Origin: Epilithonimonas arachidiradicis
GTDB taxonomy: Bacteria; Bacteroidota; Bacteroidia; Flavobacteriales; Weeksellaceae
Direction of reading: 5' to 3'
DNA length: 64,000 bases
Assembly (NCBI RefSeq): GCF_003610695.1
Contig: NZ_RAQH01000003.1
Span: forward strand, 1 to 64,000
Positions 54,687 to 64,000 of this stretch are shown here, in pieces (position 1 is the first letter of the stretch; each line of letters starts with the position of its first letter). Under the pieces are notes generated by a model. That model was not told the origin of the DNA and did not search any database. It was given only the letters and a program-made list of their open reading frames with translations. The position numbers were made by a program, and so were the translations under genes.

Positions 54687-56072
54687 TTAATTTACAATTT
54701 TCTTATTAATAAAAAAATAAACCGGCAATCCAAGCAAAATCAATCCTAATCCAGGCCACGTATATTGAGGTTTATAGATGAATAACAGAATACAAAATCC
54801 GGTTCCAATCAAAAGATAAAGAATTGGCGTGAAAGGATAAAGAAATGTTTTGTAACCTCTTTCCAGTTCAGGTTTTTTGATTCTCAGATAAATCACACCA
54901 AAAACGGTAATCATATAAAACAAAACAATCACGAACGAAATCATATCCAGCAAATCGCCATATTGTCCGCTCAGACAAAGCAAACTTGCCCAAATCCCCT
55001 GCATCCAAAGTGATTTTGCAGGTACACCATTATTGTTATTTTCAACCGCAGATTTTAAGAACAATCCGTCTTTTGCCATTGTCTGGAAAACCCTTGCACC
55101 AGCGAGAACAATGCCGTTCACACAACCAAAAGTCGAAATCATCACAAGAACTGCAATGATTATTGTTCCAGCATTTCCAAACATTTTTTCAGCTGCAGCA
55201 ACGGCAACACGGTCATTCGCTGCAAAAGCAATGGAATCTCTGTCGAGTGCGTTGAGATAAACAAAATTCACTAAAAGATAAAGAATCATCACGGCAGAAG
55301 TTCCCAAAATCATTGCTTTCACCACGTTCTTTTTTGGATTTTCGATTTCTCCGGAAATGAAAGTCACATTTTCCCAAGCCACAGAACTGAAAACAGAGCC
55401 AACCATTGCTGCGGCAATTCCGCCAAGAATAGTCGCTCCGGAAATACTTTTCCATTCGGTTTGTTTCAGATTTTGGAAAGCGTCCCAGCCAAAGCTCATA
55501 TTAGAGTTCCAATTGGATTGAGAAATCAGGACGAAACCAAGAACAATCAAACCAAGAAGTGCGATGATTTTGGATGAAGTAAAAACGTTTTGGAGAATTT
55601 TTCCACTTTGAACACCTTTAGTATTCACAAAAGTGAGGAACAGAATGACGACAATCGCCAGAATCTGAATCCACGTGATTTTAAAGTCGCCGTTTTGGAA
55701 AATCGGAGCTGCGTCATTGAGACTCGGAATAAGATAAGCCGTAAATTTCCCAAAAGCAACAGCAACCGCGGCAATTGTTCCGGTTTGGATGACAGTGAAC
55801 ATTCCCCAGCCATAGAGAAAACCCATTAGTTTTCCAAAAATCTCTGTGATGTAAGTATATTGTCCGCCAGCTTTTGGAAACATTGCTGATAATTCACCGT
55901 AACTTATGGCTGCAGCAATGGTCATTAATGTTGTAATTAACCAAACAACAATTAGCCAATAGCCGGAACCAAGATTCCGAATAATGTCTGCACTCACGAT
56001 AAAAATTCCGCTCCCTATCATTGATCCCATTACGATCATCACAGCGTCCCAAAGTTTGAGTTTTTTCTCCAT
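54687..56072 (-). CDS. APC-family amino-acid permease
   Basis: This 461-residue protein has twelve predicted membrane helices. The first has GSMIGSGIFIVSADIIRNLG and the third the FPKAGGQYTYITEIFG motif of the LAT/APC superfamily; ENVTFISGEIENPKKNV is a typical loop. The substrate is probably an amino acid but is not predictable. It is followed 37 bases later by the GPGGG-repeat gene on the same strand; GT2 is divergent. Confidence 0.9.
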   Translation of the reverse strand: MEKKLKLWDAVMIVMGSMIGSGIFIVSADIIRNLGSGYWLIVVWLITTLMTIAAAISYGELSAMFPKAGGQYTYITEIFGKLMGFLYGWGMFTVIQTGTIAAVAVAFGKFTAYLIPSLNDAAPIFQNGDFKITWIQILAIVVILFLTFVNTKGVQSGKILQNVFTSSKIIALLGLIVLGFVLISQSNWNSNMSFGWDAFQNLKQTEWKSISGATILGGIAAAMVGSVFSSVAWENVTFISGEIENPKKNVVKAMILGTSAVMILYLLVNFVYLNALDRDSIAFAANDRVAVAAAEKMFGNAGTIIIAVLVMISTFGCVNGIVLAGARVFQTMAKDGLFLKSAVENNNNGVPAKSLWMQGIWASLLCLSGQYGDLLDMISFVIVLFYMITVFGVIYLRIKKPELERGYKTFLYPFTPILYLLIGTGFCILLFIYKPQYTWPGLGLILLGLPVYFFINKKIVN

Positions 56073-56150
56073 AGTTTTTATTAATAATCAAATATAATAA
56101 TAATCAAGACATTAAAACCTGTATATTTAGCCTGGAAAAATTTTTAGTCT

Positions 56151-57230
56151 ATGAAAATCAGTCTGTGTCTCATTGTTAAAAATGAAGAAGAAGTTTTAGG
56201 AAGATGTCTGGAAAGTGCCAGGGATTTTGCGGATGAAATCATCATCGTTGATACAGGTTCTACTGATGAAACTAAGGAAATTGCCAGGCAATTCACCGAT
56301 AAAGTTTATGATTTTGAATGGATTAATGATTTTTCTGCAGCACGCAATTTTGCATTCTCCAAAGCGACAATGGATTATCAGATGTGGCTGGACGCAGATG
56401 ATATTGTACCTGAAAAATCCGTTCAAGAAATCAATAATTTAAAGACAGCTCTAAGTGATGATATTGAAATTGTGACGATGAAATATGTTTTGTCATTTGA
56501 TCACAACAATAATCCTACTTTTCATTCAACACGTGAAAGGTTATTTAAAAGAAGTAAGAATTATCAATGGATTGATCCTGTCCACGAATGTATTCCTTTG
56601 ATTGGACACCTACAATATACAGATATTGAAATCTGGCACAAGAAAACCCGACAAGAAGTTGTATCTACCAGAAATGTTGATATTTACAGGGCTTTGGAGA
56701 AGAGCGGAAAAGCGTTTTCTCCAAGACAGTTGTATTATTATGCTCGGGAACTCAAAGATCATAATGATACTGAAAATGCAATCATTTATTATGAAAAATT
56801 TTTGGCAACCGGATTGGGTTGGATAGAAGATGTAATAGCTTGCTGCCATCAATTGGCCATCGAATATAAAAAGATTGGATCTGAAGAAAAAATATTACCA
56901 ACATTATTTAAAACATTTGAATATGATATTCCGAGACCGGAAATCTGTTGTGAGTTAGGTTATTACTATAAAGAAAAACAAAATTATAATCAGGCATTCA
57001 AATGGTTTGATTTGGCTACGAAGGTTGTGGTGTCTGATAATGTGGGTTTTGTGTTTTCTGATTACTCCGGCTATATTCCAAATCTGGAAGCCTGTGTGTG
57101 TCTTTCATTTTTAGGAGATTATCCAAAAGCTAATGAATATAACGAGAGGGCTTCCGTATCAAGGCCCGATTGTCCTTCTGTAAATCAGAATAGAGAGTAT
57201 TTGAAGTCTATGATGGCGGATTATTTTTAA
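56151..57230 (+). CDS. GT2 glycosyltransferase with TPR-like tail
   Basis: This 359-residue protein has an N-terminal GT2 domain (KISLCLIVKNEEEVLGRCLE, IIIVDTGSTDETKEIARQF, and the DXD-type D81-A-D83-D84 in WLDADD). The C-terminal part is helical repeats with a TPR look (QLYYYARELKDHNDTENAII, then ICCELGYYYKEKQNYNQAFK). It resembles the SunS-like branch that glycosylates peptides or surface molecules. The acceptor is unknown. It is a single gene. Confidence 0.88.
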   Translation: MKISLCLIVKNEEEVLGRCLESARDFADEIIIVDTGSTDETKEIARQFTDKVYDFEWINDFSAARNFAFSKATMDYQMWLDADDIVPEKSVQEINNLKTALSDDIEIVTMKYVLSFDHNNNPTFHSTRERLFKRSKNYQWIDPVHECIPLIGHLQYTDIEIWHKKTRQEVVSTRNVDIYRALEKSGKAFSPRQLYYYARELKDHNDTENAIIYYEKFLATGLGWIEDVIACCHQLAIEYKKIGSEEKILPTLFKTFEYDIPRPEICCELGYYYKEKQNYNQAFKWFDLATKVVVSDNVGFVFSDYSGYIPNLEACVCLSFLGDYPKANEYNERASVSRPDCPSVNQNREYLKSMMADYF

Positions 57231-57337
57231 AGTTAGGAATGAATTTTAATAAATGAAATAGAATAATAATGATTGGAAAAAACTTGATCTTAGGATAAAA
57301 TAGTTAAGGTACATCCTCAACAATTATTTATTAATAG

Positions 57338-57366
57338 AAGCAACAATATCTTGTTGCTTTTTTTAT
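57338..57366 (+). terminator. Terminator after the GT2 gene
   Basis: AAGCAACAA and TTGTTGCTT form a stem with a TATC loop and a T-run. The 413-base gap to the next gene holds this, a TACTTTTG -7-like box at 57457-57464 and an AT-rich leader of ~170 bases. No other structure was seen. Confidence 0.75.
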
Positions 57367-57643
57367 AAATATAAAGGGCGATTCTCTTGTAACATCAAGC
57401 TAATGGTTGTTTGTGTTTTTGTGAAAAATTAATATTTATTGTGAATATATTTTTTATACTTTTGTTAAAGGTGTGGTAATCTTTTAAACATAAGAAATAA
57501 TTTTAATAAAATTGATAATTATTTTGTGTTTATAGCTTGATATGGTTGGTTTCTATCCAGAATAGAAGATAATAAGCTTTCAAATTATAGAAGGCTTTAT
57601 AACAGGATAATAAAATATTAAACAAAAATAAAATTAATCAACT

Positions 57644-59026
57644 ATGAAAAAGCTTTCTTTTTTGGCAGCTTCTCTTGTTTCAACTTTTGCATTCTCGCAG
57701 GTACAAGACGCCATGAGTTATCAAGCAGTCATCAGAAATTCTAGTAATGAACTGATTAAAAGTCAGAATGTAGGGATGAAATTTTCTATATTAAAAGGTT
57801 CTCCTACAGGATCCGTCGTTTATTCGGAAACGCAAATTCAGCCAACAAACATCAATGGTTTGGTCAATGTGAAAATTGGTGCCGGGACTTTAGTTAGTGG
57901 TTCTTATTCAACAATTGATTGGGGTGCTGATACTTACTTTATAAAGATAGAAACAGATCCAACAGGTTCAACAAACTATACCATAACAGGAACATCCCAA
58001 TTGTTAAGTGTTCCCTACGCATTGTATGCAAAAACTTCAGGAAGTTCTCTTCCTGGTCCAACAGGAGCGACAGGTCCTCAAGGCCCACAGGGGATTCAAG
58101 GAGTTCAGGGTATTACCGGTGCAACTGGTATTGCTGGATTGACCGGAGCAACCGGACCTCAGGGGCCAGTAGGAGTAACCGGGGCAACAGGTCCTCAAGG
58201 ACCACAGGGAATCCAAGGTGTTCAGGGCGTTACTGGTGCAACTGGTGTTGCTGGATTGACGGGAGCAACCGGACCGCAAGGACCGGTAGGAGTAAGCGGG
58301 GCAACGGGCCCTCAAGGACCACAAGGTATCCAAGGCATAACTGGTCCAACTGGAGTACAAGGACCTCAAGGGGTTCAAGGTATAACTGGTCCAACCGGAG
58401 TTCAAGGTCCACAAGGCATTCAGGGAGTTCAAGGCATTCAGGGGACAACTGGAAATACTGGCCCAACCGGAGCTACAGGAAATACTGGAGCAGGTTTTTC
58501 TAATGGTACAGCAGGAGCACAGTTGATTTTGACTAATTCAGTAGCGCCTTATTCACCATCAGTACCGGTCACTATGAGTGGAGACGTGTCTATATCAGCT
58601 TCAGGTGTAACAACTATTGGAGATTCTAAAGTGACGGTTTCAAAAATATCTGCAACAGGGACCAAGGATTCTTCCACATATCTTAGAGGTGATGGTACTT
58701 GGTCTACCCCAAGCGGTGGAGGCGGAGGCAGTTTATCAATGACTACTGCTCAGGGTAATATTACATTAATTAATAGTAATCAGATGGTGTACATTACAGG
58801 AGCTTATACTATCACTCTTCCAGCAAATCCAAGCACGGGATTAATGATTTATGTATCTACTGATAGCAAAACTGCTACTTTAGATCCAGGCACTAAAAAA
58901 TTCCGTCAAAATGGACAAGATTATGGGGCTTCAAAAATAAGTGAATTTGGAAAAGATGCATCCACCAATGGAAACAATATTGGAATGATCCTAATTTTCA
59001 ATGGTAATAAGTGGTTTGTATACTAA
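57644..59026 (+). CDS. Collagen-like repeat protein, copy 1
   Basis: This 460-residue protein has a signal peptide (cut after FAFSQ) and an N-terminal domain ([20 protein letters not shown], about 20-135) of the kind seen before collagen regions in Bacteroidota. About fifty G-X-Y triplets follow (136-285), with [16 protein letters not shown] as the main unit. After them come [19 protein letters not shown], a link found in tail-fibre-like and collagen-like proteins, and a ~100-residue beta-rich C-terminus. It should be secreted, probably as a trimeric fibre. No sorting tail is evident. The paralogue is at 59587. Confidence 0.85.
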   Translation: MKKLSFLAASLVSTFAFSQVQDAMSYQAVIRNSSNELIKSQNVGMKFSILKGSPTGSVVYSETQIQPTNINGLVNVKIGAGTLVSGSYSTIDWGADTYFIKIETDPTGSTNYTITGTSQLLSVPYALYAKTSGSSLPGPTGATGPQGPQGIQGVQGITGATGIAGLTGATGPQGPVGVTGATGPQGPQGIQGVQGVTGATGVAGLTGATGPQGPVGVSGATGPQGPQGIQGITGPTGVQGPQGVQGITGPTGVQGPQGIQGVQGIQGTTGNTGPTGATGNTGAGFSNGTAGAQLILTNSVAPYSPSVPVTMSGDVSISASGVTTIGDSKVTVSKISATGTKDSSTYLRGDGTWSTPSGGGGGSLSMTTAQGNITLINSNQMVYITGAYTITLPANPSTGLMIYVSTDSKTATLDPGTKKFRQNGQDYGASKISEFGKDASTNGNNIGMILIFNGNKWFVY

Positions 59027-59080
59027 ATTCACAGTTGAAAATCCAATCAATATAATTATCACAAATTATAAATTAAACTA

Positions 59081-59560
59081 ATGAAATCAATAATAAAAAT
59101 AGTATTTGTTGTAGGATTATCGATACAATCTTACGCTCAGTCGTCTGTTAATACGAGTGGAGACAATTCCTCAGGATCTAATGGAAATGTCGCTTTTTCT
59201 ATTGGAGAAGTTTTTTACGATACAGCAACATCGTCAAGCGGGAGTGTTGCAGCGGGCGTTCAACAGGCTTATGAAATTACGGAAACATTGGGTGTTGACA
59301 TCACAGAAATTAATATGAGTCTGAAAATCTACCCCAATCCGACTCCGGATATTCTTAACCTGAAAATAGGATTTAATGATTATAAAAAATACCGCTATGA
59401 ACTTTATGACAATAGTGGAAAATCATTATCAGGTAAAGCTATTAATGAGTCGCAGACATCCATTAAAATGGCTTCTTATCCTGCAGCGGTTTATTATCTT
59501 AAAATCATAAAAGATGGTAAAGCAATGAAGGTATTCAAAGTTTTAAAAACGGATAAATAA
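59081..59560 (+). CDS. Small T9SS sorting-domain protein between the collagen-like genes
   Basis: This 159-residue protein has a signal peptide (cut after SYAQS). A short beta-rich stretch (NTSGDNSSGSNGNVAFSIGE, then AAGVQQAYEIT) is typical of small flavobacterial T9SS proteins. The type A sorting tail starts LKIYPNPTPDILNLKI and ends KVFKVLKTDK. Its place between two collagen-like genes suggests a joint surface structure. This is inference. Confidence 0.82.
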   Translation: MKSIIKIVFVVGLSIQSYAQSSVNTSGDNSSGSNGNVAFSIGEVFYDTATSSSGSVAAGVQQAYEITETLGVDITEINMSLKIYPNPTPDILNLKIGFNDYKKYRYELYDNSGKSLSGKAINESQTSIKMASYPAAVYYLKIIKDGKAMKVFKVLKTDK

Positions 59561-59586
59561 ACTATAATAAATAAAAATAATCAACT

Positions 59587-60975
59587 ATGAAAAAGCTCTC
59601 TTTCTTAGCCGCTTCTTTGGCTTCTGCATTGGCATTTTCGCAAGTCCAGGATGCTATGAGTTATCAGGCAATCATAAGAAATTCAAGCAATGAACTAGTC
59701 AAGAATCAGAATGTAGGGATGAGATTTTCTATATTGAAAGGCTCTCCTTCTGGAACTGTGGTATATTCTGAAACACAAGCTCAATCAACGAATCTAAATG
59801 GTTTAGTGACAGTGAAAATTGGTGCTGGGAACCAAGTGAGTGGTTCTTATTCAACAATTGATTGGGGTGCTGATACTTACTTTATAAAGATAGAAACAGA
59901 TCCAACAGGTTCAACAAACTATACCATAACAGGAACTTCCCAATTGTTAAGTGTTCCTTATGCATTGTATGCAAAAACTTCAGGAAGCTCTCTTCCTGGT
60001 CCAGTTGGAGCGACGGGCCCTCAAGGACCACAAGGGATCCAAGGTGTTCAGGGCGTTACTGGTGCAACTGGTACTGCTGGATTGACCGGTGCAACCGGAC
60101 CTCAAGGGCCAGTAGGAATAACTGGGGCAACGGGTTCTCAAGGACCACAGGGGATTCAAGGAATTCAGGGTATTACCGGTGCAACTGGTGTTGCTGGATT
60201 GACAGGTGCAACCGGACCTCAGGGGCCAATAGGAGTAACCGGGGCAACAGGCCCTCAAGGACCACAGGGGATCCAAGGAGTTCAGGGTGTTACCGGTGCA
60301 ACTGGTGTTGGGTTGACGGGAGCAACCGGACCTCAAGGGCCAGTAGGACCAGTCGGTGCGGCAGGACCTCAAGGACCACAGGGGGTTCAGGGTGTTACTG
60401 GGGCAACCGGTAGTACGGGTGCTGGTATTTCAAATGGTACAACCGGAGCACAGTTGATTCTCACTAGTTCGGTAGCGCCATATTCGCCAATGGCTCCTGT
60501 GACTATGACTGGAGATGCGACAATTACTTCCGCCGGGGTAATAACCGTAGGCGCTTCTAAAATCACAACTGCTAAAATTGCGGATGCAAGTGTTACTGTA
60601 GCTAAAATTTCTACAACATCAGGAACGGCAAGCTCTTCCACATATCTTAGAGGGGATGGTACTTGGTCTACACCAGGTAGTGGTAGTGGAAACGGATTTG
60701 TATTTACATCTGTAACGTCTGGTATAACATTAAATACAAATAACCAGGTTGTCAATATTGCGGGAGATTTTACTGTAAATTTACCTGCTATACCTGCTAA
60801 TGGCCAGTTAGTCTATATTATTAGTCCTTTATCGGTAGGTACTATTAATGGTAATGGGAAGCAAATAATTATACAAGATGGTACAACTTTTTCTAGTTTT
60901 AAATATGCTGACTATGATAATTATAAAATAAGTTTGCTAATCTATAATGGTACAGCTTGGTATAATCCTTTTTAA
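59587..60975 (+). CDS. Collagen-like repeat protein, copy 2
   Basis: This 462-residue paralogue of the protein at 57644 has the same signal peptide type, the same ~115-residue N-terminal domain and about fifty G-X-Y triplets (138-282) with [19 protein letters not shown]-like units. The link again has [15 protein letters not shown]. The C-terminal ~100 residues differ from the first copy ([20 protein letters not shown]), so the tip is the variable part. DNA around 59846-59996 is almost identical to 57899-58047 of the first copy. Confidence 0.85.
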   Translation: MKKLSFLAASLASALAFSQVQDAMSYQAIIRNSSNELVKNQNVGMRFSILKGSPSGTVVYSETQAQSTNLNGLVTVKIGAGNQVSGSYSTIDWGADTYFIKIETDPTGSTNYTITGTSQLLSVPYALYAKTSGSSLPGPVGATGPQGPQGIQGVQGVTGATGTAGLTGATGPQGPVGITGATGSQGPQGIQGIQGITGATGVAGLTGATGPQGPIGVTGATGPQGPQGIQGVQGVTGATGVGLTGATGPQGPVGPVGAAGPQGPQGVQGVTGATGSTGAGISNGTTGAQLILTSSVAPYSPMAPVTMTGDATITSAGVITVGASKITTAKIADASVTVAKISTTSGTASSSTYLRGDGTWSTPGSGSGNGFVFTSVTSGITLNTNNQVVNIAGDFTVNLPAIPANGQLVYIISPLSVGTINGNGKQIIIQDGTTFSSFKYADYDNYKISLLIYNGTAWYNPF

Positions 60976-61000
60976 AATTTCAAATATAAACAGTGTTATA

Positions 61001-61023
61001 AAAGGGAGGCTTGTCTCCCTTTT
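61001..61023 (+). terminator. Terminator of the collagen-like cluster
   Basis: AAAGGGAG and CTCCCTTT arms with a short loop are followed by TTTATTTT. Confidence 0.75.
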
Positions 61024-61245
61024 TATTTTGTAATAATAAAATTTTTCAAGTCTAATTTATGGTGTTGAAATGTGAGAATTGTTATTCCAGAGTTAAAAAA
61101 ATACGTTCTATATAAAATTCGGATCAATCTAAACGAATAATATTCTGAAAAATATTCTTTAAAATTAAGATTTTATTAAACTTTAGCTAAGGATTTGTAG
61201 TGCTGGAGATAAAAGTGTAATTTTGCCAACTTAATTTTGAACCTC

Positions 61246-61647
61246 ATGGAATTAGAATATGTAGAACATCTGAGCCCAATGCTGAAAGGCGATATCAAGA
61301 ATTATCTGATCGATATCGATGGAACGATTACGGATGATGTACCTAATGAAGAGCCAGAAAGAATGGTAACTTGTGAACCTTTTCCGGACGCTTTGGCAAC
61401 CATCAACAAGTGGTATGATGAAGGTCATCAGATTTGTTTTTTCACTTCCAGAACGGAGGATTTGAGAGAGATTACAGAAACCTGGCTGAAGAAACACGGT
61501 TTCAAATACCACAGCGTTTTGCTGGGGAAACCAAGAGGTGGAAATTACCATTGGATTGATAACCATTTGGTTAAAGCCACAAGATACAAAGGGAAATTCA
61601 CAGATATGGTGGAAAAACAAGTGACCATAGAGGTTTTCCGTGACTAA
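61246..61647 (+). CDS. Small HAD-superfamily phosphatase-like protein
   Basis: This 133-residue protein has the HAD nucleophile motif DIDGTITDD (about 23-31), the second motif FFTSRTEDLREITETWLKKHGF and a lysine region (LLGKPRGGNYHWIDNH). It is too short to have a full cap domain. Homologues in this phylum are sometimes labelled phosphoheptose isomerase, which the sequence does not support. The substrate is unknown. ATG at 61246 is chosen over an upstream TTG. Confidence 0.78.
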   Translation: MELEYVEHLSPMLKGDIKNYLIDIDGTITDDVPNEEPERMVTCEPFPDALATINKWYDEGHQICFFTSRTEDLREITETWLKKHGFKYHSVLLGKPRGGNYHWIDNHLVKATRYKGKFTDMVEKQVTIEVFRD

Positions 61648-61655
61648 AAATATTT

Positions 61656-61702
61656 CCAATCAAAAATTCCCGAAGTTTCTATTTTCGGGAATTTTTGATT
61701 GG
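61656..61702 (+). terminator. Long hairpin after the HAD gene
   Basis: CCAATCAAAAATTCCCGAA and TTCGGGAATTTTTGATTGG are perfect 19-base arms. The family A repeat follows at once. Confidence 0.8.
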
Positions 61703-61705
61703 ATG

Positions 61706-61803
61706 ACAAATCCCATAGCCCCGATTGTAGTGGAAATCCTTTTGCTTTTTTTTCACCTATGAAAAAGCAAAAGATTGCAACGGAAAGCGGGATTAAGCTC
61801 CTA
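61706..61803 (+). repeat. Intergenic modular repeat, family A, copy 3
   Basis: It begins ATAGCCCCGATTGTAGTGGA and ATCCTTTTGC, has an interior hairpin with CTTTTGCTTTTT and AAAAAGCAAAAG, and ends ACGGAAAGCGGGATTAAGCT followed by CCTAAA. It fills most of the gap before the next gene. Confidence 0.7.
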
Positions 61804-61852
61804 AACCAATTAATTAATGAACAGATTCTGTTCTCAAAAAATATAAAATATA

Positions 61853-62809
61853 ATGAAAGTACTTGCTAATGATGGACTTACACAGTCCGGAATCAATGCA
61901 CTATTACAAAACGGGTTCGAGGTAATTACTGATAAAGTAGCTCAGGAAAACCTAATCACTTATATCAATGAAAATCAGGTTACAGTTTTGCTTGTGAGAA
62001 GTGCGACGAAGGTGACCAAGGAAATGGTAGATAATTGCCCGAGTTTGGAGATTATCGGCCGTGGTGGTGTCGGAATGGACAATATCGAAGTTGCCTATGC
62101 GAGAGAGAAAGGAAAACACGTGATTAATACGCCAGCAGCTTCTTCGGAATCTGTAGCGGAATTGGTTTTCGCGCATCTTTTCTCAGGAAGCAGATTTTTA
62201 CAAGATTCTAACAGGCAGATGCCTATGAAAGGTAATACTGAGTTTGCAAAATTGAAGAAAGCTTACGAAAAAGGCGTTGAACTGAGAGGTAAAACTATCG
62301 GAATCGTAGGAATCGGAAGAATCGGGCAGGAGGTTGCAAGAATCGCACTTGGATTGGGAATGAAAGTAATTGCTTCTGACACCAGAATCGGGAAAGCAAG
62401 TGTACGTGTAGATTTCTACAACAGTCAATATATCAATGTGGAGATAGAAACGGAGCCGTTGGAGCAGTTGATTCAGCATTCGGATTTTATTACGCTTCAC
62501 GTTCCGGCTCAGAATGGTCCAATCATCGGTAAAGCGGAACTGGATAAAATGAAAACCGGCGCAGCGATTGTGAACTGTGCCAGAGGCGGCGTGATTGATG
62601 AAGAAGCTTTGATAGAAGCTTTAGATTCTGGAAAGTTGGCTTTTGCAGGTCTTGATGTTTTCGAGAACGAACCTACACCTTCTGAGAGAATCCTGACGCA
62701 CCCAAAAATCTCTTTGACACCTCACACCGGAGCGGCTACAGAGGAAGCTCAGGACAGAATCGGAACCGAGTTGGCAAATCAGATTGCTAGTATTCTTTTG
62801 GTTAAATAA
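61853..62809 (+). CDS. D-2-hydroxyacid dehydrogenase, phosphoglycerate-dehydrogenase-like
   Basis: This 318-residue enzyme has the substrate domain with LVRSATKVTKEMVDNCPSLEII and GRGGVGMDNIEV, and the NAD-binding GIVGIGRIGQEVARIALGLG. The catalytic residues are R244 (NCARGGVIDEEAL), a glutamate in FENEPTPSE and H291 (HTGAATEEA). The pattern is close to 3-phosphoglycerate dehydrogenase (SerA) of flavobacteria, which begins serine synthesis; serC is not adjacent, so the gene name is not assigned. Confidence 0.88.
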   Translation: MKVLANDGLTQSGINALLQNGFEVITDKVAQENLITYINENQVTVLLVRSATKVTKEMVDNCPSLEIIGRGGVGMDNIEVAYAREKGKHVINTPAASSESVAELVFAHLFSGSRFLQDSNRQMPMKGNTEFAKLKKAYEKGVELRGKTIGIVGIGRIGQEVARIALGLGMKVIASDTRIGKASVRVDFYNSQYINVEIETEPLEQLIQHSDFITLHVPAQNGPIIGKAELDKMKTGAAIVNCARGGVIDEEALIEALDSGKLAFAGLDVFENEPTPSERILTHPKISLTPHTGAATEEAQDRIGTELANQIASILLVK

Positions 62810-62829
62810 TTTAACTTAAATATAAAATC

Positions 62830-62858
62830 AATGCTCGTTTTTAGACGGGCATTTTTTA
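62830..62858 (+). terminator. Terminator after the dehydrogenase gene
   Basis: AATGCTCGT and ACGGGCATT arms (one G-T pair) are followed by TTTTT. Confidence 0.7.
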
Positions 62859-62904
62859 TTTTTCCGATTCAGATTAAAATTTTACTTTTGCTGAGGTTTT
62901 TTAT

Positions 62905-62985
62905 GGCAGCTTAATCCGCCTTCCGCTCCCAATTTTTTTGTTCCGCTTTGCTCCACAAAAAGGATTTCCGCTCAAATCGAGTAAC
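62905..62985 (+). repeat. Intergenic repeat family C, copy 2
   Basis: CCGCCTTCCGCTCCCAATTT, then TTCCGCTTTGCTCC and TTTCCGCTCAAATC, match the copy at 19238-19350. It lies between the dehydrogenase and asparaginase genes. Confidence 0.5.
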
Positions 62986-63067
62986 GAGATTCATCGATTC
63001 AAAAAGAAAATAAAGAAAAAGGAGATAAGTCGGGCTGCAGTTTTGACCTTCGAATCAACATTAGTCT

Positions 63068-64000
63068 ATGAAAAGAAAAGTCCTATTGATATACACCGGC
63101 GGAACCATCGGGATGGAAAAAGATTACAACACAGGAAGCCTTGTTCCATTCGATTTTTCAACTATTTTCAAAAGAATTCCGGAAATGAATCTTATTGAAT
63201 GCGAAGTTTCTGTTCATCCATTCGAAAATCCGGTCGATTCGTCCGATATGGGACCTCGGGAATGGCGGATGATAGCAGAATGGATTCATAAAAATTATGA
63301 TGCTTTTGATGGTTTTCTGATTCTTCACGGCACAGATACGATGTCTTACACGGCTTCTGCACTTAGTTTTATGTTGAAGAATCTTGGTAAACCTGTGATT
63401 TTGACGGGTTCTCAATTGCCAATTGGAGATTTGAGAACGGATGCAAAAGAAAATCTGTTGACGAGCTTATATTACGCCAGTCTTTATGAAAATGATGATG
63501 CTGTTATAAAAGAAGTGGCAGTTTACTTTGAGTACAAACTTCTGCGTGGAAACCGAAGTCTGAAATATTCTGCCGAATTTTTTGACGCTTATCAAAGTCC
63601 TAATTATCCTATTCTTGGACAGTCCGGCGTTCATCTTAATATCGAAAAAGATTTGCTTTGGAAACCAGAAGGCGAATTCGAACTGGACACTTATCTCAAT
63701 GAAAATGTTTTGTTCTACAGAATCTTCCCCGGAATGAACTTCGAGTCTTTATTGGAACTCAAAACGCCGGAAGCAATTGTCTTACAGGTTTTTGGTTCGG
63801 GAACTATTTTTAATAGCGATAAAACCCAAAATGTACTTCAGGAATTGAGAAACCGTGGAATTGAAATTGTAGTGATCAGTCAATGTATTTCCGGCGGCAT
63901 CAGCTTCGGGAAATACAGCAACAGTAATATTTTTACAAAAGTAGGAGCAATCAGCGGAAAAGATATGACGGCTGAAGCAGCAATTACCAAAGTGATGCAT
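63068..64000 (+). CDS. ansA: Type I L-asparaginase, cut by the window edge
   Basis: The frame is open from ATG at 63068 to the end of the window (311 codons) without a stop. It has the threonine nucleophile motif IYTGGTIGM (T13) and the second-site motif HGTDTMSYTA (H87-T91), then GSQLPIGDLRTDAKENL and SQCISGGISFG. It lacks a signal peptide, as expected for the cytoplasmic type I enzyme, which hydrolyses asparagine to aspartate and ammonia. Family length is about 340 residues, so ~30 are missing. Confidence 0.93.
   Translation, partial: MKRKVLLIYTGGTIGMEKDYNTGSLVPFDFSTIFKRIPEMNLIECEVSVHPFENPVDSSDMGPREWRMIAEWIHKNYDAFDGFLILHGTDTMSYTASALSFMLKNLGKPVILTGSQLPIGDLRTDAKENLLTSLYYASLYENDDAVIKEVAVYFEYKLLRGNRSLKYSAEFFDAYQSPNYPILGQSGVHLNIEKDLLWKPEGEFELDTYLNENVLFYRIFPGMNFESLLELKTPEAIVLQVFGSGTIFNSDKTQNVLQELRNRGIEIVVISQCISGGISFGKYSNSNIFTKVGAISGKDMTAEAAITKVMH

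Noticed and set aside
58037-58432. Minus-strand frames opposite the collagen-like triplets
   Set aside because: They mirror the GXY repeat and have no start context or homologue-like features.

Overview
The window looks like a stretch of chromosome from a member of the Flavobacteriales (Bacteroidota), most likely Chryseobacterium or a close Weeksellaceae relative. The genes are AT-rich and lack Shine-Dalgarno sites. Several promoters fit the Bacteroidota TTG / TAnnTTTG pattern. There are several secreted proteins with type IX secretion (T9SS) type A sorting tails, a PorT homologue, the gliding genes gldB and gldC, a GLPGLI-family protein, and intergenic repeats of the kind common in this group. 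No prophage, insertion sequence, CRISPR array or rRNA operon was seen.

Layout. 1-6.8 kb: a secreted T9SS protein, then parE, a small membrane protein and parC (topoisomerase IV), then a rhomboid protease. 6.9-9.7 kb (minus): DUF4180 protein, prmC, yaaA and a Sua5/YrdC protein. 9.7-10.4 kb: two identical initiator tRNA genes flank a tRNA 3' fragment and a frameshifted GIY-YIG nuclease gene. 10.5-14.4 kb: a BlaI/M56 regulator-protease pair, a GLPGLI protein and mscL. 14.5-22 kb: nnr, topoisomerase IB, the ftsX-DUF3098-uppP-truB run, a T9SS protein and an RluF-type pseudouridine synthase. 22-35 kb: a beta-barrel protein, lipoproteins, a helix-hairpin-helix repeat protein, a MerR regulator, an SMP-30 lipoprotein, a DEAD-box helicase, rpsA, a transporter, a glycosyltransferase and a pentapeptide-repeat protein. 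35-46 kb: ggt, hsp20, rny, a 6S-type RNA, zapA with a coiled-coil partner, porT, ubiE/menG, ribD, nadE. 46-53 kb: gldB-gldC, a trans-sulfuration enzyme, GNAT enzymes, an EEP-family protein, a DUF2490 protein and prephenate dehydratase. 53-57 kb: an unusual pair (a protein of GPGGG octapeptide repeats and a membrane protein), an amino-acid permease and a glycosyltransferase. 57.6-61 kb: two paralogous collagen-like proteins around a small T9SS protein. 61-64 kb: a small HAD protein, a D-2-hydroxyacid dehydrogenase and the start of a type I asparaginase gene, cut by the window edge.

How it works together. Most of the window is housekeeping: topology control, translation and tRNA modification, cell division, envelope lipid recycling, and menaquinone, riboflavin, NAD, phenylalanine and sulfur amino-acid metabolism. 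PorT, GldB/GldC and the sorting-tail proteins belong to the T9SS and gliding theme. The accessory material most worth a second look is the GPGGG-repeat gene pair at 53.3-54.6 kb, the decayed GIY-YIG cassette among the initiator tRNA genes, a palindromic element inside a glycosyltransferase gene, modular intergenic repeats with constant ends and swapped interiors, and the collagen-like cluster.
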